Below, piece after piece: positions 11,775 to 26,500 of a DNA stretch of 64,000 nt. The stretch is taken from NCBI GenBank assembly GCA_023846275.1, contig JAIUJO010000147.1, positions 322,501-386,500 of the forward strand, in the 5' to 3' direction. Origin of the DNA: Vanilla planifolia. Lineage: Eukaryota > Streptophyta > Magnoliopsida > Asparagales > Orchidaceae. Each line of letters opens with the position of its first letter. Positions within the stretch are counted from its first letter, which is position 1. The notes beneath the pieces are model-generated. The model did not search any database. It saw only the letters and a list, made by a program, of their open reading frames with translations, and was not told the origin of the DNA. A program made the position numbers and the translations under genes.

Positions 11775-13949
11775 TATTTGGCTATATTAAATTGCTTAAA
11801 TAAAAGTCATCTCAATTTTCATATATATTGACCATGTAAAAAACTATTAATTTAATTCACAAAATTTCAAAATAAGGTTTTATCTAAATGAAAGAAATGT
11901 CATTTCATCTATCTCAAAAACATTTATCTTATTAAATATATATTTTTATATTTTTAATACTTTATTTTCGAGGATATTGGAATAACTTGTAAGATATTTG
12001 GGTACATACCCCATTTAGTAATCAAGGACCTCACACTAGATTTATTTAGCATCGTAAAATGCAATATTCTTGTAAAATTTACCTGCTTTTTTGTGTTAAA
12101 TATGTTTAAATGTCCTCATCTATTATGTTTGCATGTGACTATTTTAGTTTTATTACATTGCTTAAATTTATGACATTCCATATTCAATAATAATTTACTA
12201 TATATTACAAAATAATTTGTTAATATTTAGGCTTATTTAACATTTTAACTTATTTTTTATATTCTTAAAAAATTGTTTGCTTTTTTTAACAAACCTTTTG
12301 AGATATTTGTATTTGTATTTTATTTTGATAATTGATAATGTTCTATTCAATCACTTTAGTTGCTTGGAATGGGGCTTTACATTAGTTTGATTTGGATAAA
12401 TTACATAGTTTCAATTTTTGTAGTTTCAAATTTAATATAAATTTATTTATTTTTGAATTTATAATTTGTTAATATTTTTTTATTTAGTTTTCTAATAATT
12501 TATAGTTCCCAACATTTGTTGTTAGAGACAAACGAAACGTCCTTATGTTCTTCTTGATGATATCCAACTAATTAAATATTTTTTTTATTATTATATCCAT
12601 TTAAGTTTCTTGAGATTTAGCATATCTTATGAGATATTTGAATTTGTACCTTAAATGGTGATCGAGGATGTTATTCTCATTCTCATTAATATCATGGAAT
12701 TCAACTTTCCACTACAATATATCTATTTTTTAAATTTTTTTTTTATTTTTATTTGTTTGCATTACTATGTCACTTTTAATCACATCTAGCTTGGCTACCA
12801 TAGCACTTTTATTTGGTTTTATGACATAGCTCCAAATTATCTCATTTCTATGTTAACATGTACTTAGTTAATTCTAAATAAGAAATTTCTTATAATTTAT
12901 GTTTATTTACATGGATAATTCATAGCAATTTAAAATGAAGTCCAATAACAACGAAACAAAATCATTCAACTTGTCATGATGAGCTCTATCTAATTGAATT
13001 CTTTTTTCATGTTTTATGAATTTTGCACCCATTATGATTCAACTTTGTTCAAATTAAATAATTGAGGATATTATTATTAATATCCTTAGCATTGTTGAAA
13101 GAAACATTTAAATAAAATTTTCCTCATTTCCTAAAACTTTTTCTTTTGATTTGTTTAAATTACAGTGAACCATTAATACTCCTCTGAAGTTACCTTTACA
13201 TTACTTTCATTTTGATATACTAAGATGCATCACTTTATGCTGTTTTAGCTTTAACATATATACACATATGTTGAACTAATATTAAAATTATAATTTATTA
13301 TTATGTTTTATCACTTAGTTAGGTGATTCACAGTATTTCTAAAAGATAATTGATGGAGATGAAAAAAAATGTCATTGGACTCATTTTAATGTGCTTTATA
13401 CAATCAAATATTCATTTTTATATTTTAAATATTTTATTTTAGAAGATTTAAATGTGATCAATAAAATAATTTCATTTGTACTTTATTCTATGGTTGAGGA
13501 TACTACAGTTAATCTTTTTAGTGTATTGAATGAAATTTTGTCATAACATTTTACTTTCTTAGCATTCTTCACCTTAATTTGGTAATATTACTCTATAATT
13601 CTAAATCCCTTATCAGGTGACCTATCAAACAAATATCGTTAGACTCATCTTAAGATTCTCTACATAATTAAGTATTTAATTTTATAATTTTAAAAAATTG
13701 TTTCTATATTTTTTAAATTCTTTCAAGAAATTTTAATTTTACTTGATTTGATAGCCAAAGATATTACACACAATCTCCTTATCCTTTTAAAATAAAACTA
13801 GTCTATGAGATTTATTTCATTTCTTCGAATATAAATATTTATTATCGTTATATTATTATAAAATGAAATTATTCATGTTGATTTAGTTATAATACATTCC
13901 TTCAATTTTACATATTTCAACCTTAATTTATATTTTATTAGTATTAAAG

Positions 13950-15150
13950 AAATAATTTATTACTGTTTATTTTTGTTTACTTTTTTAATTTAAAATTATT
14001 CCAAATATATATGGTTTTTTTTCTATGGTTTTGGTAAGTTTAATAAAACATTACAATTGGTGTTTTATTTAATGATTGAGGAGGCTACACTTCTTACCCA
14101 GAATATCTTGGAATACAACATTTTTTCTTAGTTATCTCATTTCTTTATTTTCTTTTCTTAAATTCGATTATGTCACTATGAAACTCTAGTTTTTCTCATG
14201 TGACCTTTACATCACATTCATTTGGTAGTATTATAATGTTTTAATTTATCTTGTTTTTCCTTTAACATAAAATTACTTAATCATGAAATAAAAAATTATT
14301 TTTATTTGCATTAAGTTAATTTCTTAATCATAATAATTCTAAAAAATTTATATTAACATGAAATAAACAGCATGGTGCACATTGGGACACCTTTATTAAA
14401 TTAAATAATAGTTTTTGTTTCTTTAAATAATTTATTTTCTAGGGCTTTGGCATGATTTGTGTGAAATTTTAATTAATACCTTATTTAACGATTGAGAGTG
14501 TTCCACTCGAGCTTCTTTGTATCTTCTAACACAATTTTTCCATAAAATTTATGTGACTCTAAATCCCTCATCATGTGTCCTTTATGTATCTTCGCTTTTG
14601 TTATTATTAATTTGTTCAATTAACCTTATTTTAGTGTCAGTATATATTTACTTAATAGTAAAATATTTTTTTGGGTTATTTATTCATTTTAAAATTGAAA
14701 TACAAAATATTTCCAAGCAATGTCAAATTGATATGAAATAAATATCATTAGTCTCATCTTAATGAGTACTATGAAATTAAGTATCCTTTTTCACATTTTT
14801 ATGTAATTAATTTTTCTCAAAATGTTTTATAGTTTACAAGAGATTTCATTATGTACAAGATTTGACATTGAGGGTGCCAAACATGATATTCTTAAGATGA
14901 CCAAATGTTGCTGACGTATACAATTTTCATTATTTTTTCTAATTTTTTTCTTTTATTTTATTATATCGAAAAGATAGTCGTATAATCCTCTTATAATCTT
15001 CTTTTATGACTTTACATCATCCAGATTTCGTCGTATAATATTACAATTTACCTCATTTATTTTCTTAATTGATGTAATTCAAGATGTGATGCAATACTTA
15101 TGAAACAAACTTTGTTAGACATGTCTGGATTAAATTTATCTAAGTAAATA
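13950..15150 (-). repeat. Higher-order repeat block, copy 1
   Basis: Monomers here share private variants with monomers about 5.47 kb and 9.9 kb downstream. Shared marks are: a cttaaattcgattatgtcac variant at 14156 followed by gaaactctagtttttctc; catggtgcacattggga at 14371 in place of the usual tcattggactcatcttga; a monomer at 14510-14560 lacking about 50 bp between the landmark and the gtaactctaaatc part; and atgaaattaag at 14770. Agreement is clear at these sites and fades on both sides. Confidence 0.6.
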
Positions 15151-16139
15151 TTATTTCTTAATTTTTTAATTATTTTATCTAATATTATTTTTTAATTAGT
15201 TACTAAATATTCTTATTCATACGTGATTTGATCATTGTGGAAGTTATAGTCGATCTCCTTATTATCTCGGTTTGCATCAGTTTTTTACACTCTCATTTTT
15301 TTCAAACTTTAAACTCATAATTGGTTCAATAAAGTTGAAACTCTGATACTCCCTCTTATGAGCTTGATATAATTTTTATCTGACCATATTGAAATGCCTA
15401 AATTTATCTCATTTAAGTTGTGGCACAAGATTACTTAAAATATAAACAAAATATATTACTATTTATAAGTATTTAATTTAGAGATGAGTAATTTCGTAGG
15501 AAGTTTGATGGAGGAAAGAAACGTTGATGGACTCATCTTGATGATACTAATATAATTAATAGTTAGTTTTGCACTTCCAAATATTTTATTTCAAAGGTTT
15601 GGCATGCTTAACAATATATTTTAATAAATGCCATATTTGTTGATAAAAATAGCTAAAATATATCTCCTTGGTATCTTGTAATGAAACCTTCCCACTCAAG
15701 TTATCTCATTAATTGAATTTTTTGCTTTGCTATTTCTATATTAATGTGTGACTTTGTATCTTCTCTTATATGATAATTATAAGTCCTTGATTTTCTCATA
15801 TATTACTAAAATTTCCTCATTTTAGCTTTAGTATTTATTTACTTGATATTAGGAAATACATTTTTTTATTTCTTTGTGTGGTAGTTAGTAGTAATCTTAA
15901 ATGTAGTCAGATCAATTAAATTATCATGCTTACATATTTTTAAATATTTTATATTCATGCCTTTTTTTATGGTTTCTATGACATTTCAATTTGGACCTTA
16001 TTTTCATGATCAATAATACAACTCCCAATCTACTTAGTAATTTATATTGTAACTTTTTTGTAGTGATTATCTAATATCTTAAAATTTTTTTATTATTTTT
16101 GTTGTATTACATTACATTAATTTATCTAATTTCATCTTC

Positions 16140-16162
16140 AATATATATATATATATATATAT
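16140..16162. repeat. (AT)n run at the monomer's TA-rich site
   Basis: A pure AT dinucleotide run of 23 bp, between tcatcttca and attacaaag. In the monomer consensus this site reads gctttaatatatatttactt, so the run is an expansion of a pre-existing short TA stretch. Confidence 0.9.
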
Positions 16163-18899
16163 TACAAAGAAATTAATAATTTTTGGCTTCATTTAGAAAA
16201 TTATAGGAACGCATAATGATTTTTGGAAGAGATAAAACAAGTCTCAAATGATTAGTCTCAATAAGATCTACAATATTAAATATTAATTTTTTTAAAATAA
16301 TTAATTTTTTTATTTTTTTCCATATGTTTTATATGATTTCTCAACTCATGCCTAATTTGATGATAAAGGTAGTCAGGTTCCATTTCCTTAGCATCATGCA
16401 ATGCAGTTTTCCAACACAATTTATCACATCAATTAATTTTTTTGTTTGAGTTGGTCATATTACTATGTTACTCTATATCTCATCTTATTTAAGATTTACT
16501 TTTCTTTGATTCTATTATATTAAATTGAGCAAAATGATCTAATTAATCATTATTATTTATTTACTTTATTTTTAAAAATCTAATTATATGTATTGTTTAT
16601 TTGTTTTTGTATTTGATAATAATCCAAAATGTCGTCCAATCCAGACAAACAAATGTCATTAGCCTCATCTTGATTTCCTCCACGAAATTAAGTATTCATT
16701 AGTATAGTTTTAAATGTTTTGTTCTATGATTTTGACATATTCTGTGAGATATTTTAATTCATGCCAAATTTAATGATTGACTGTGTCACTTAAGATCTCC
16801 TTAGTATCATAGAACTAAATTTTCTTAAAATATTTTGCTCATTCGTGCAAATTTCTTTTGCAATTTGATTGCTTTAACATTTAACTCTAAGTGTCATATC
16901 ATGTGGCCTCCACATCACATTGATTTACCTTTATTATATTACTTTAATTTATCTCATTTTTAGAACAACTATTATTTACATAACATTTAAGTAAGAATTC
17001 ACCATTATTTATTCTTGTTTAAAATTTTAATTCATTGTAATTTTGAATATGGTCTGATTGTGAATAAACAAGCATCTCTAAACTAATCTTAAAGACTTAA
17101 ATCAAATTAACTATTTTTTTATATTTTAAAATATTAATTTTCTTATTTTTTCATGATTTTTAAAATGTTTTAAATCATAACTGATTTTATGGTCGAGTAT
17201 GTTATACATGATCTCCTTTATATCTACTGGTGTAACTTTCCTATATGTTTTACCTTACTAATAAAATTTTTTATTTTGGGTTTTTTATATAGTTATCCAA
17301 CACAAAATTTTTTTATCACATCACCTTCACAATACTTTTATTTTGTTCTATTATTGTGTTCTAATTTATCTTATTTAAACTTTAATATACATATATATAT
17401 ATACGTACTTCTATTATTTGAATAATAATTTATTATTAATACATAACTACTTTAGTAATTAAGAGCAATTTTGAATGACATCAACTAGAAATGAAACAAA
17501 CATCATTAGACTCTCTATGATGAGCTCCACCCAATTAAATATTAATTTTTCTTAAATATTTCATTTTTTTATTAATTGTGAGAGATGTTTTTATTTAAAT
17601 ATGATTTTATGATCGAGAATATTGTACTCAATCCCCATAATCTCTTGGAATCGACCTTCACTATTGAATTTATCACATTTCTTTAAAACTTTTGCTTTAA
17701 TTTGGCTGTACAACTATAAAGTTTTCATTCACCTCTCAAGTGAACTTTATAATGTTATGACTTTATCATATTACATTAATTTATAGAACTCATCTTAGTA
17801 TAAACATATATTTATTTATTTATTATTAAAATAATAATGTATTATTATTGATGCTCATTTACTTAAGTAATCCATAATAGTTCCATATGATATGCAATTT
17901 AGTTGAAATAATTGTCATTAGACTCTTCTTGATGAGTGTTCTCTAATAATATATTCATTTTAAATTTTAACATATTTTACATTGTAAGATTTTTACACAA
18001 TTTGTAAGATAGTTTAATTCGTACTTAATTTGAAAGCCAAGAATATTACACTCGATCTTCTTAGTTCTTAAATTATTTTGCTTTGCTTTTGATATATTAC
18101 TTTGAAACTCATATTATCCTATTACATCACGTTTACATAACTTTGATTTCATTACATTATATTGCTTCAACTTAAATCATTTGAGCTTTGATATATATTT
18201 AGTTAATATTAAAATGAAAAAGATTATTTATTTTTTTATTTGCTAATTTGTATAATTCAATTTCAGGCTTGACTGAGAAAGCATACGTTGTTTGACTTGT
18301 CGTGATCAGCTCTTCCTATTAAGTATTCATTTTTTAATGTTTTACAAATTTTTTTCTAGTATTTTTGTTTGTTTATGAGTTATTTTCAATTGTAAATTAT
18401 TTCATGACTGAAGATGTTAAACATGAACTCCTTAATCTATTGGAAAGCATGTTCTCGTAAAACTTATCATATTTCTTGAAGCATTTTGATTTGGTCATAT
18501 TGTAGTGTAACATAAAATCTCTTATCATGTGACTTTTATGACTTTGATTTGGTTGTATTACATTACATCAAATCATAACATTTCTTTTACAATATATACA
18601 TAGTTAATATTTAAGTAGCAATTTTCTTTTATTTATTCTTATTTAATTTGTCATTCATATTAATTCCAAATACTACTTGATGTAAAAGAAATTAATGTTG
18701 TTGGATTTGGCTCAATGAGCGCTATCAGCGAAATAATCAGTTTTATATTTTTAAACTACTTTATTTTCAAGAGATTTTAGAATTTTTTTCACAATATTAC
18801 AATTTGCCCTTTATTTAACAATATGGAATATTAACTACTTCTTAGTATTATAGAATAGAATTTTTACATACAATTTATCTATTTAGTACAATATATTTC

Positions 18900-21800
18900 T
18901 TTTTTTTGGTTAAGTTACTAAATAACTACAAATATCACCAGTGTGGCATTTATGACACCTTAAATTGGTTAGAATACATTGCTCAAATTTTCTTGATTTT
19001 AGCTTTTTACATATTAATATATTAAGTTTTTCTAATATATGTATTTTTAATTTCAAGACAAAGATCATTTGGGTTATAAAATATTTGAAGTGATTTTTTT
19101 ATTCATATATTATTTCATAATCGACGATATTGTGCACGATCGACTTAGTACATAAGAAAGCAAACATTCCCATATAATGTATCTCATTTGATCAACATTT
19201 TACTTTGATTTGGTTGTATTACTATGTCACTCAAAGTTTGTTCTCATCTGATCTTTACATCGTCATGATTTTATTATATTACATAACTTTAATTTACCTT
19301 ATTTCTTTTTCAATATATATTTTACTAAGATTAAAATAATAACTTTATATAATTTGTGCTTGTATAATTTTTTAATTCAATAGAGATCAAAATGAGACCT
19401 AATGGAGAGAAAGAAAACATCATTGGACTTAGATTGTTGCGCTCTTTCTAAAAAAGTATTTTCTTATGTATAAATTTTTTTAATATTTTATCTTGTAGTG
19501 TTTTGATAAGATTTGTAAACTATTATGATTCATTCCATATTTGATGACCAAGCATGTTACACATGATATTCTTAGTATCTTGGCTTGTAACTACATTATG
19601 CAATTTGCTCACTTTAATTTTTTTACTTAAATTTTGTTACATCACTTTGAATCTCTAATTTTTCTCTTTTTTTTACGTTGCATTGATTTTGTTATATTGA
19701 AATATTTCAAATAAATTCATTTAGAATTTTGAATATATTTAATTAATATTAAAATTTCACTTTATTATTATTAATACTTGTTTTATTTGGAAAATCATAG
19801 CAATCCCAAATAAGGTATAATTGGGTCAAAGAAAACATTATGGTTCACATTTTGATGAGCGATATGAAATTAAATTATATATTTAAATACTATATTTTCT
19901 AAGGTTTTGGTTTGAATTAAGTGTTATTTCTATTCATACCTAATTTAATGATCGAGAATGTCAAAATCAAGTCTTTGAATATCTCTAAATGCAACTTTTC
20001 ATTCAATATATATAGCTCCAAATCCCCAACCAATTGACCTTCACTTATCTTTAATTATATTATTTCACATTTCTTTAATAGATCTTATTTTAATATTGAT
20101 ATTTATTTTTTTAGAAATATTTATAGATTTTTTATTGGTGACTTTTAATAATTTCAAGTGAGATCAACTTGAAAAGAAAAGAAAAGAAATATCATTAGAA
20201 TTATCTTAGCAACCTCTTGAAGTTAAATGAGCATTTTTATATTTTAAACTATTTTGTTTCCTTAAAATTTTGCACAATTTGCAAGAGATTTTTATTCATT
20301 CTTGATTTTATGATTGAGAATATTACTCTCAATCTCCATAGTATTGTCGAGTCAAAGTTTCCCATAAAATTTATTTCATTTTCCTAAATTTTTTTTTTGA
20401 CTCTGATATATTACAATGAGACTCCAATTCACACCTTGCGATACCTTTACATCACTTCAATTATGTTATATAACTTTCATTTAAATTACCTAATTTTTCA
20501 TTTAATATATGTATATTTAGTCTTTAAATAATATTTGTAAATTCATAATTCAATTTAATTCTAAAGGAGATCTAAAAAATATAAAGCAAACATTATTTTA
20601 TTAAACTTGATTAGATAGATCAATTTAAGTGTTCTTTTTTAAATTTTTAAATATTTTATTTTAAAAAGTTTTTAAATTATTTGTGAATCACTTCTATTTA
20701 TACATAATTTTATTATAAGGGACGTTACACTCGATCTTCTTACTTACATGGAATAAATCCTTTTTCTATAATTTATCTCATTTCGTCAAATTTTATACTT
20801 AGATTTGGATATGTTATTATTTATATTTATTCAATTTGTTATATTAATATATGACTCTAAATCTCCTCTCGTAGGACCTTCAAAAATCTTTCATTATTTA
20901 GGTACATTATTTAAATTTTTCTTATTTCCACTTTAATATTGATTTACTTAATGTAAAAAAAATACTTTATTTGTGATTTTTTGGCTTTGTAATTTTTAGT
21001 ATCTCAAAATTAGCTCAAATCAAAATGAAACAAACATCATTAGAATTATCTTAATGAGGTCTAATGCATCAGATATACTATTTATATATTTTTTAAAATA
21101 TTTTATATTTATGACATTTTGCATGGTTTATGAGGCACGTCAATTTGTACATGGTTTTTATGACTAATAATTTTGCACTCAATCCCCTTAGTAGCTTATA
21201 CTTCAGCTTTTTGTTACTATTTATCTCTTTTCTTCAAATTTTTCTAATTTTATTTTAGTATATTATATTAGAAAAAATTATTTCATTTCAACATTAATAT
21301 ATATATATATATATATTAAATTAATAATTTATTATTATTATTTATTTTTTATAAATTAGTAATAATTCTATGTAGTATTGGATGGAGATGAAACAAATGT
21401 CATTCCATTCATCTGGTCTAGCTTAATATAATTAAATATTTATTTTTAAAATAATTAGTTTTCTATGTTTTTAACAAGGTTTATAAGAATTTTTTATTTT
21501 TAGATTGTTGATGTGGAGGATATTGTGCTATATTTCCTCAATATGATGGAATAAAATTTTTTTTTATAATTTATGTCATTTCTAATATTTTGTAGACTTC
21601 ATTATATTACATTGCATCTCTACGTCTCATCCCAACTAACCTTCACTTATCTTTTATTTTTTTTCTTGTTATATTGATTCAAATTATCTTATTTCTCTAA
21701 TTGTTTGCTACTTTGACGAAATTACTTTTATAAGTTATTTTTGTTAGTAGGATAATTTTTAGTGCTTACAAATGAGGTCTAATCAAGAACAAATATATTG

Positions 21801-22000
21801 TTGGAATTATCTCGATGATCTTTATCTAATTAAATATTAATTTGTATAATTTTATATATTATTTTTTCTATGATTTTTGGTCATTTTGTGAAACATTTTG
21901 TTTGACGTGAAACTTGATGATCAACTATGTTGCTTTAGGTCGCCTTAATATCATTTAGTAAAAATTTTCCAAACCATTTAGCTTATTTCCTCAAATTTCT
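18900..22000 (-). repeat. Higher-order repeat block, copy 2
   Basis: Diagnostic sites in order: gacaccttaaattggtt at about 18955; a deletion monomer with tttaatttcaagacaaag near 19047 and cgacgatattgtgc near 19122; gttgcgctc near 19436; taaattttgttacatcac near 19627; cattatggttcacatttt at 19836; a monomer near 20000 missing the same 50 bp as copy 1; and ccttcacttatctttt near 21640. Each has a counterpart 4.43-4.79 kb further on. Near 16.0-16.2 kb and 21.1-21.3 kb the monomers share a deletion and a TA-run expansion, at an offset of about 5.16 kb. Confidence 0.65.
21297..21317. repeat. (AT)n run at the same monomer site
   Basis: A 21-bp AT run after tttcaacatta. It lies in the monomer that also shares a deletion with the monomer at 16.0-16.2 kb, so the expansion probably predates the higher-order duplication. 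Confidence 0.9.
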
Positions 22001-23349
22001 CGCTTTGATTAGATTGAATTACTATGTAACCCTAAATATTCTACCGTGTGGACTTTAGATTAGTTGATTTAGTTTTATTACTTTGCCACAATTTATCTCA
22101 TTTTATGTTTGATATTATTTACTTAATAATAAAATAATAACTTTTTTATTTAAGCTAATTTACTTTGGTAATTTTTAGTAATTCAAAAATTTATGCAAAT
22201 TTGACAAAATAGAAAGTGTTGTACTAGTGTTAAAGACTTCTAACTTATTTAACATTTATTCTATATGTTTAGAAATTTAATTTTTTACTGTTTTGCATAT
22301 TTTCTAGGCAATTTGAATCAACCTTTATATATTTGGTTGTAACTTTCTTGTAGAATTTATCTCATTAGTTAAAGCTTTTAGTTTGACTTTCTTATGTTAT
22401 AATGTAACCCTAAATATTATATTATATTTCGATTATTAGCTGATTTAGCAAATGAGAAAGTTATGTATGATCTTGTTGTTATTTTTCATTATGGCTTTCC
22501 AGCAAAAAGTATTTCATTTTCTCAAATTTTTAGCTTTAAATTTTTTGTGATACTTTTAAACTTTTATTATCCATTAATGTGATCTTTGTACTGGTTTGAT
22601 CTTTTTATATTCGGTAGTGTTAATTTATATCATTTTAGATTTAATATAAACTTACTAAATATTAAAATAATATTTTTTATTTATGTGTACTTAATTTTGT
22701 AATTAGTATAATTCCAAATTAGTTTTGGTGGTGTCAAAACAAATATTATTTGTCTCTTCTCGACGAGCTCTATTTATTAAATATTCATTTTTATATATTA
22801 TGAATTTTATTTCAGAGCATTTTGGAGTACTTTATATTACATTTTGATTCGTATTTTATTTGATGATTGACGATTTCAAACATGATCTCTTTAGCTTTTT
22901 TAGAAAGCTTGTTTTAGGAAAAATTTATCTAATTTCTTGAAGTATTTTCTTATAAGTTAAATTAATATGCAACTTTTACATCAATTTGAAATTTTATATT
23001 GCACAACTTTAAATATCCTATTTTAGCTTTCATATATATTTACTTACTATTTCAATAATAATTTAAGTTATTATTTTTTATTTATTTTAGTAATTCATGG
23101 TAATTCCAAACAGTCTAATGGACAATGAATAAGCAATGGACTTTTCTAAATTGCATTATTAGTTAAATATTTAGTTTTATAATTTTAAATAATTTTCTTA
23201 TTATGGTTTTGCTTTATTTTATATTCTATTTTAATTTGTACTTTATTTGATGGTCAAAAATAATATTCTTAATTTCTTTTGTTTATGGAATTTAATTTTA
23301 TTATACAATTTATCACTTTACTAAACTTATTTTCTTATATTTTGCTAAA

Positions 23350-26300
23350 TTAATATCTAATGACCTCTCACGGAACATTTATGATCCCTTGAATTGGTTT
23401 AATTGCATTGCTTCAACTTGTCACATTCTAGCTCTCTAAATGTTAAAATAATAGTTTCTTCATTGTTTATCATTTTTTTAATTTCAAAACAAGCATTATT
23501 GGGGTTTTGGAAGGGTCTAATAATTTTTCTTGATTCATACATTATTTGACTATCGAGGATATTATGCTTGATATCCTCAGTGCTTTGGAGTGCAACATTT
23601 CTATACAATTTATCTCATTTTGTCAACATTTTCACATTGATTTTGTGATATTACAACGTCATAAAAAAATTTGCCAATATGTGATCTTTATATCATCATG
23701 ATTTTTTCTATGTTATATTTCTTGAATTATTTTCTTATATATATATATTCCTGTAATTAAAATAATACTTTATTTCTATTTATGCTTGTTTACCTTTATA
23801 ATTCATGCAAATTAAAAATTATATTTTATTAAGACAACAAAAAATGTAGTTGGACTCAAGTCGTTGAGCTCTACTTAAATAAATACTTATTCGCTTTCAT
23901 ATGTTTTAAATTATTTTTATTGTCCAGTTTTGCATGTTTTATTCAAATATTATGCTCCATGCCTTTTTTTTCTGATTGAGAATGTTAAACTTAGTATGCT
24001 TAGCATAATTAAATGTAACTATTTTGTATAATTTATCTCATTTCATTATGTTTTTTCCTTAAATTTTGTTATATCATTACGAAACACACCTTTTTCTCAC
24101 ATAAGACCATTACATTGTATTTATTTTGTTCATTGTAGTGTTTTAATCTATTTGGTTTTAGTGCTAAATTATATTTTCTATATATTAAAATAAAAATTTA
24201 TTATTATTTATGTTCATTTAGTATTTTAATTCATAGTAATTCTGAATTGGGTCTAATCAAGGCAAAACAAACATTGTGGTTCTCATTTTGATTAGCTTTA
24301 GCATGTTAAATAGAAATTTCTATTTTTTTTAATTATTTATTTTCTTAGCTTATTACATGATGTATTTAATACTTCTATTCATTCTTGGTTTAATGATGAA
24401 GAATATTACATTAAAGCTTTAATAAATCGTTGATTGCAACTTTCCCTTCTGATTTATGTAACTATAAACCATGTATCATGTGACCTTTAAATAGATTGCT
24501 CTGCAATTCTTCAATTAATATTATTTTAGAGTTAATATTTGGTTACTTAATAATAAAATATTTTTTTGTATTATTAATGTATTTTTTTTTGGAAATTCAT
24601 AATAATTCTTGACAAAGTCCAACCAAGATAAATTCAAATATCAATGTACTCATCTCAATGAACTTTATGAAATTAAATATGCTTATTTCTAAATTATTTT
24701 GTTTTAGAAACTTTTTACCCTTTATGGGAAATTTTAATATGTACTTAATTAATGGTTGAGCATTGTACCCTAAATGTCGTAAATATCAATGAATGAAGTT
24801 TTTTTGTAAAATTTATCACATTTTTCCTAACTTATTTTATTTGTCTAAAATGTATGGCAAGTCTAATTCTCCTCTTGGCAGACGTTTATATCATATTGAG
24901 TTGTCTATATAACAGTGCTTAAATTTGTATTCATTTTTTTGTTTTAATATATATTTACTTAATAATAAAATAATACTTCAATTATTTTTGCTTAGTCATT
25001 TTCATAATTCAATGTAATTGCAAATGAAGATCTATATATAAAAAGAAACTCTGTTAGACTTATTTTGACTAAATCTATGAAATTAAAAAATCATTTTTTA
25101 AAATTTTAATAGATTTATTTTATATGCATTTTGCATTAATTTGTAAAGATTGTGATTAATAAATGATTTGTGGAATAATGATATTTCACCCAACCTCCAT
25201 TTTATCTTAGATTGTAAATTTTTTTTGCACTTCATCTCATTTCTTCAAATTTTTAAGTTACATTTGATTTTATAAATTTGGAGCTCTAACTATTCTATTT
25301 ATGAACCTTTACATTGTTTTGATTTGGTAAATTAAAATTCTTCAATTTTATTGTTTATGATTTGATGCAAGTTTAGATAAATTAAATAACATTTTTTGTT
25401 ATTTATGATTATTTAATTTGGTAATTCCTAGTAAATTAAATTGATTTTGTTATATTTCTATAGCACGTATTTTAATCATTTAGAATGTTACACATCCACT
25501 CCATAGTGCTTGAAATACAACGTGTGAGATAATTTATCTCACTAATTAAAATTGTTTATTTTAACCTTATAGTATTGCTATGTAATTTTAAAGCTTCTCT
25601 CGCATGATTTACATTAGTTTGATCTATTTAAATCAAATCTCTTCAATTTATCTCGTTTTACCTTTATTATATATTTTCTTAAATTAAAGAAATAATTGGT
25701 TATTATTTATGTTTATCTTTCATACTTTGCGATAATTCCAAACAATGTTAATTTGAATTTAAACAAATGTCATTACACTCATCCCAATGACCTCCACCTA
25801 AATAAATATTAATTTTTAGACTTTTGAATAATTTATTTTTTTGGGTTTTGTCACTATTTCTAAGGAAATTCAATTCATTTTTTATATCATAAATGCGGAT
25901 GTCACACTCGATTGTCTTAGTATCTTAGAATGCAACATTTGAATGGAGTTTATCTTATCTCCTAAAAATTTTTGCTTTTTTATATCTATTACTTTAAGAC
26001 TAAATTTCCATGCCATGTTATATCATTTTCATTTGGTTGTGTTAATTGCCTTCATTTATGTCATCCTAACGATAATATATATTTATTTTTTTTGAAAACA
26101 ATAATATGTTATTATTTTTTTTTAATTATTATTGTAATTCTTAAAAATTAAAAATGAGGTCTAAAGTAGATTAAACTAACATCAACAGACTAATCTCTAT
26201 AAGCTCTATCTAATTAAATATTTATTTTTTTATGTTTTTAAAACTTCTATTTTTAGGCTTTTACAATGCTTTAGATGGCATTTCTAAACATATTTGGATT

Positions 26301-26500
26301 GACGATTAAGGATGTTGTGCTCGATCTTAAAAGGTATCGTTGAAAACGTTTTTTTTCGCATTTCTCGAAATTTTTTTATTTGAAGTTGTTGTGCTACTAT
26401 GTTCCCCAAAACCTCTACGGTGTGACCTTCACCTATCTTTCATTTCGTTGTTTTACATTACTTTAACTTAATATTTTTTAATCTTTTATATATTTTACTA
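23350..26500 (-). repeat. Higher-order repeat block, copy 3
   Basis: Counterparts of copy 2: gatcccttgaattggtt at 23382; tttaatttcaaaacaagc near 23476 and cgaggatattatgc near 23553; cgttgagctc near 23861; taaattttgttatatcat at 24060; cattgtggttctcatttt at 24272; the 50-bp-deleted monomer near 24440; atgaaattaaata at 24667; and ccttcacctatctttc at 26426. Offset to copy 2 is about 4433-4436 bp at four independent sites, rising to about 4786 bp at the last, which suggests one extra part-monomer in between. Confidence 0.65.

Noticed and set aside
11069-11803. A 244-codon open frame, poly-Leu then poly-Ser, and a poly-Lys frame on the other strand
   Set aside because: Both are direct translations of the TTC/GAA microsatellite. 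Open frames are expected there, and the frame has no other protein content.
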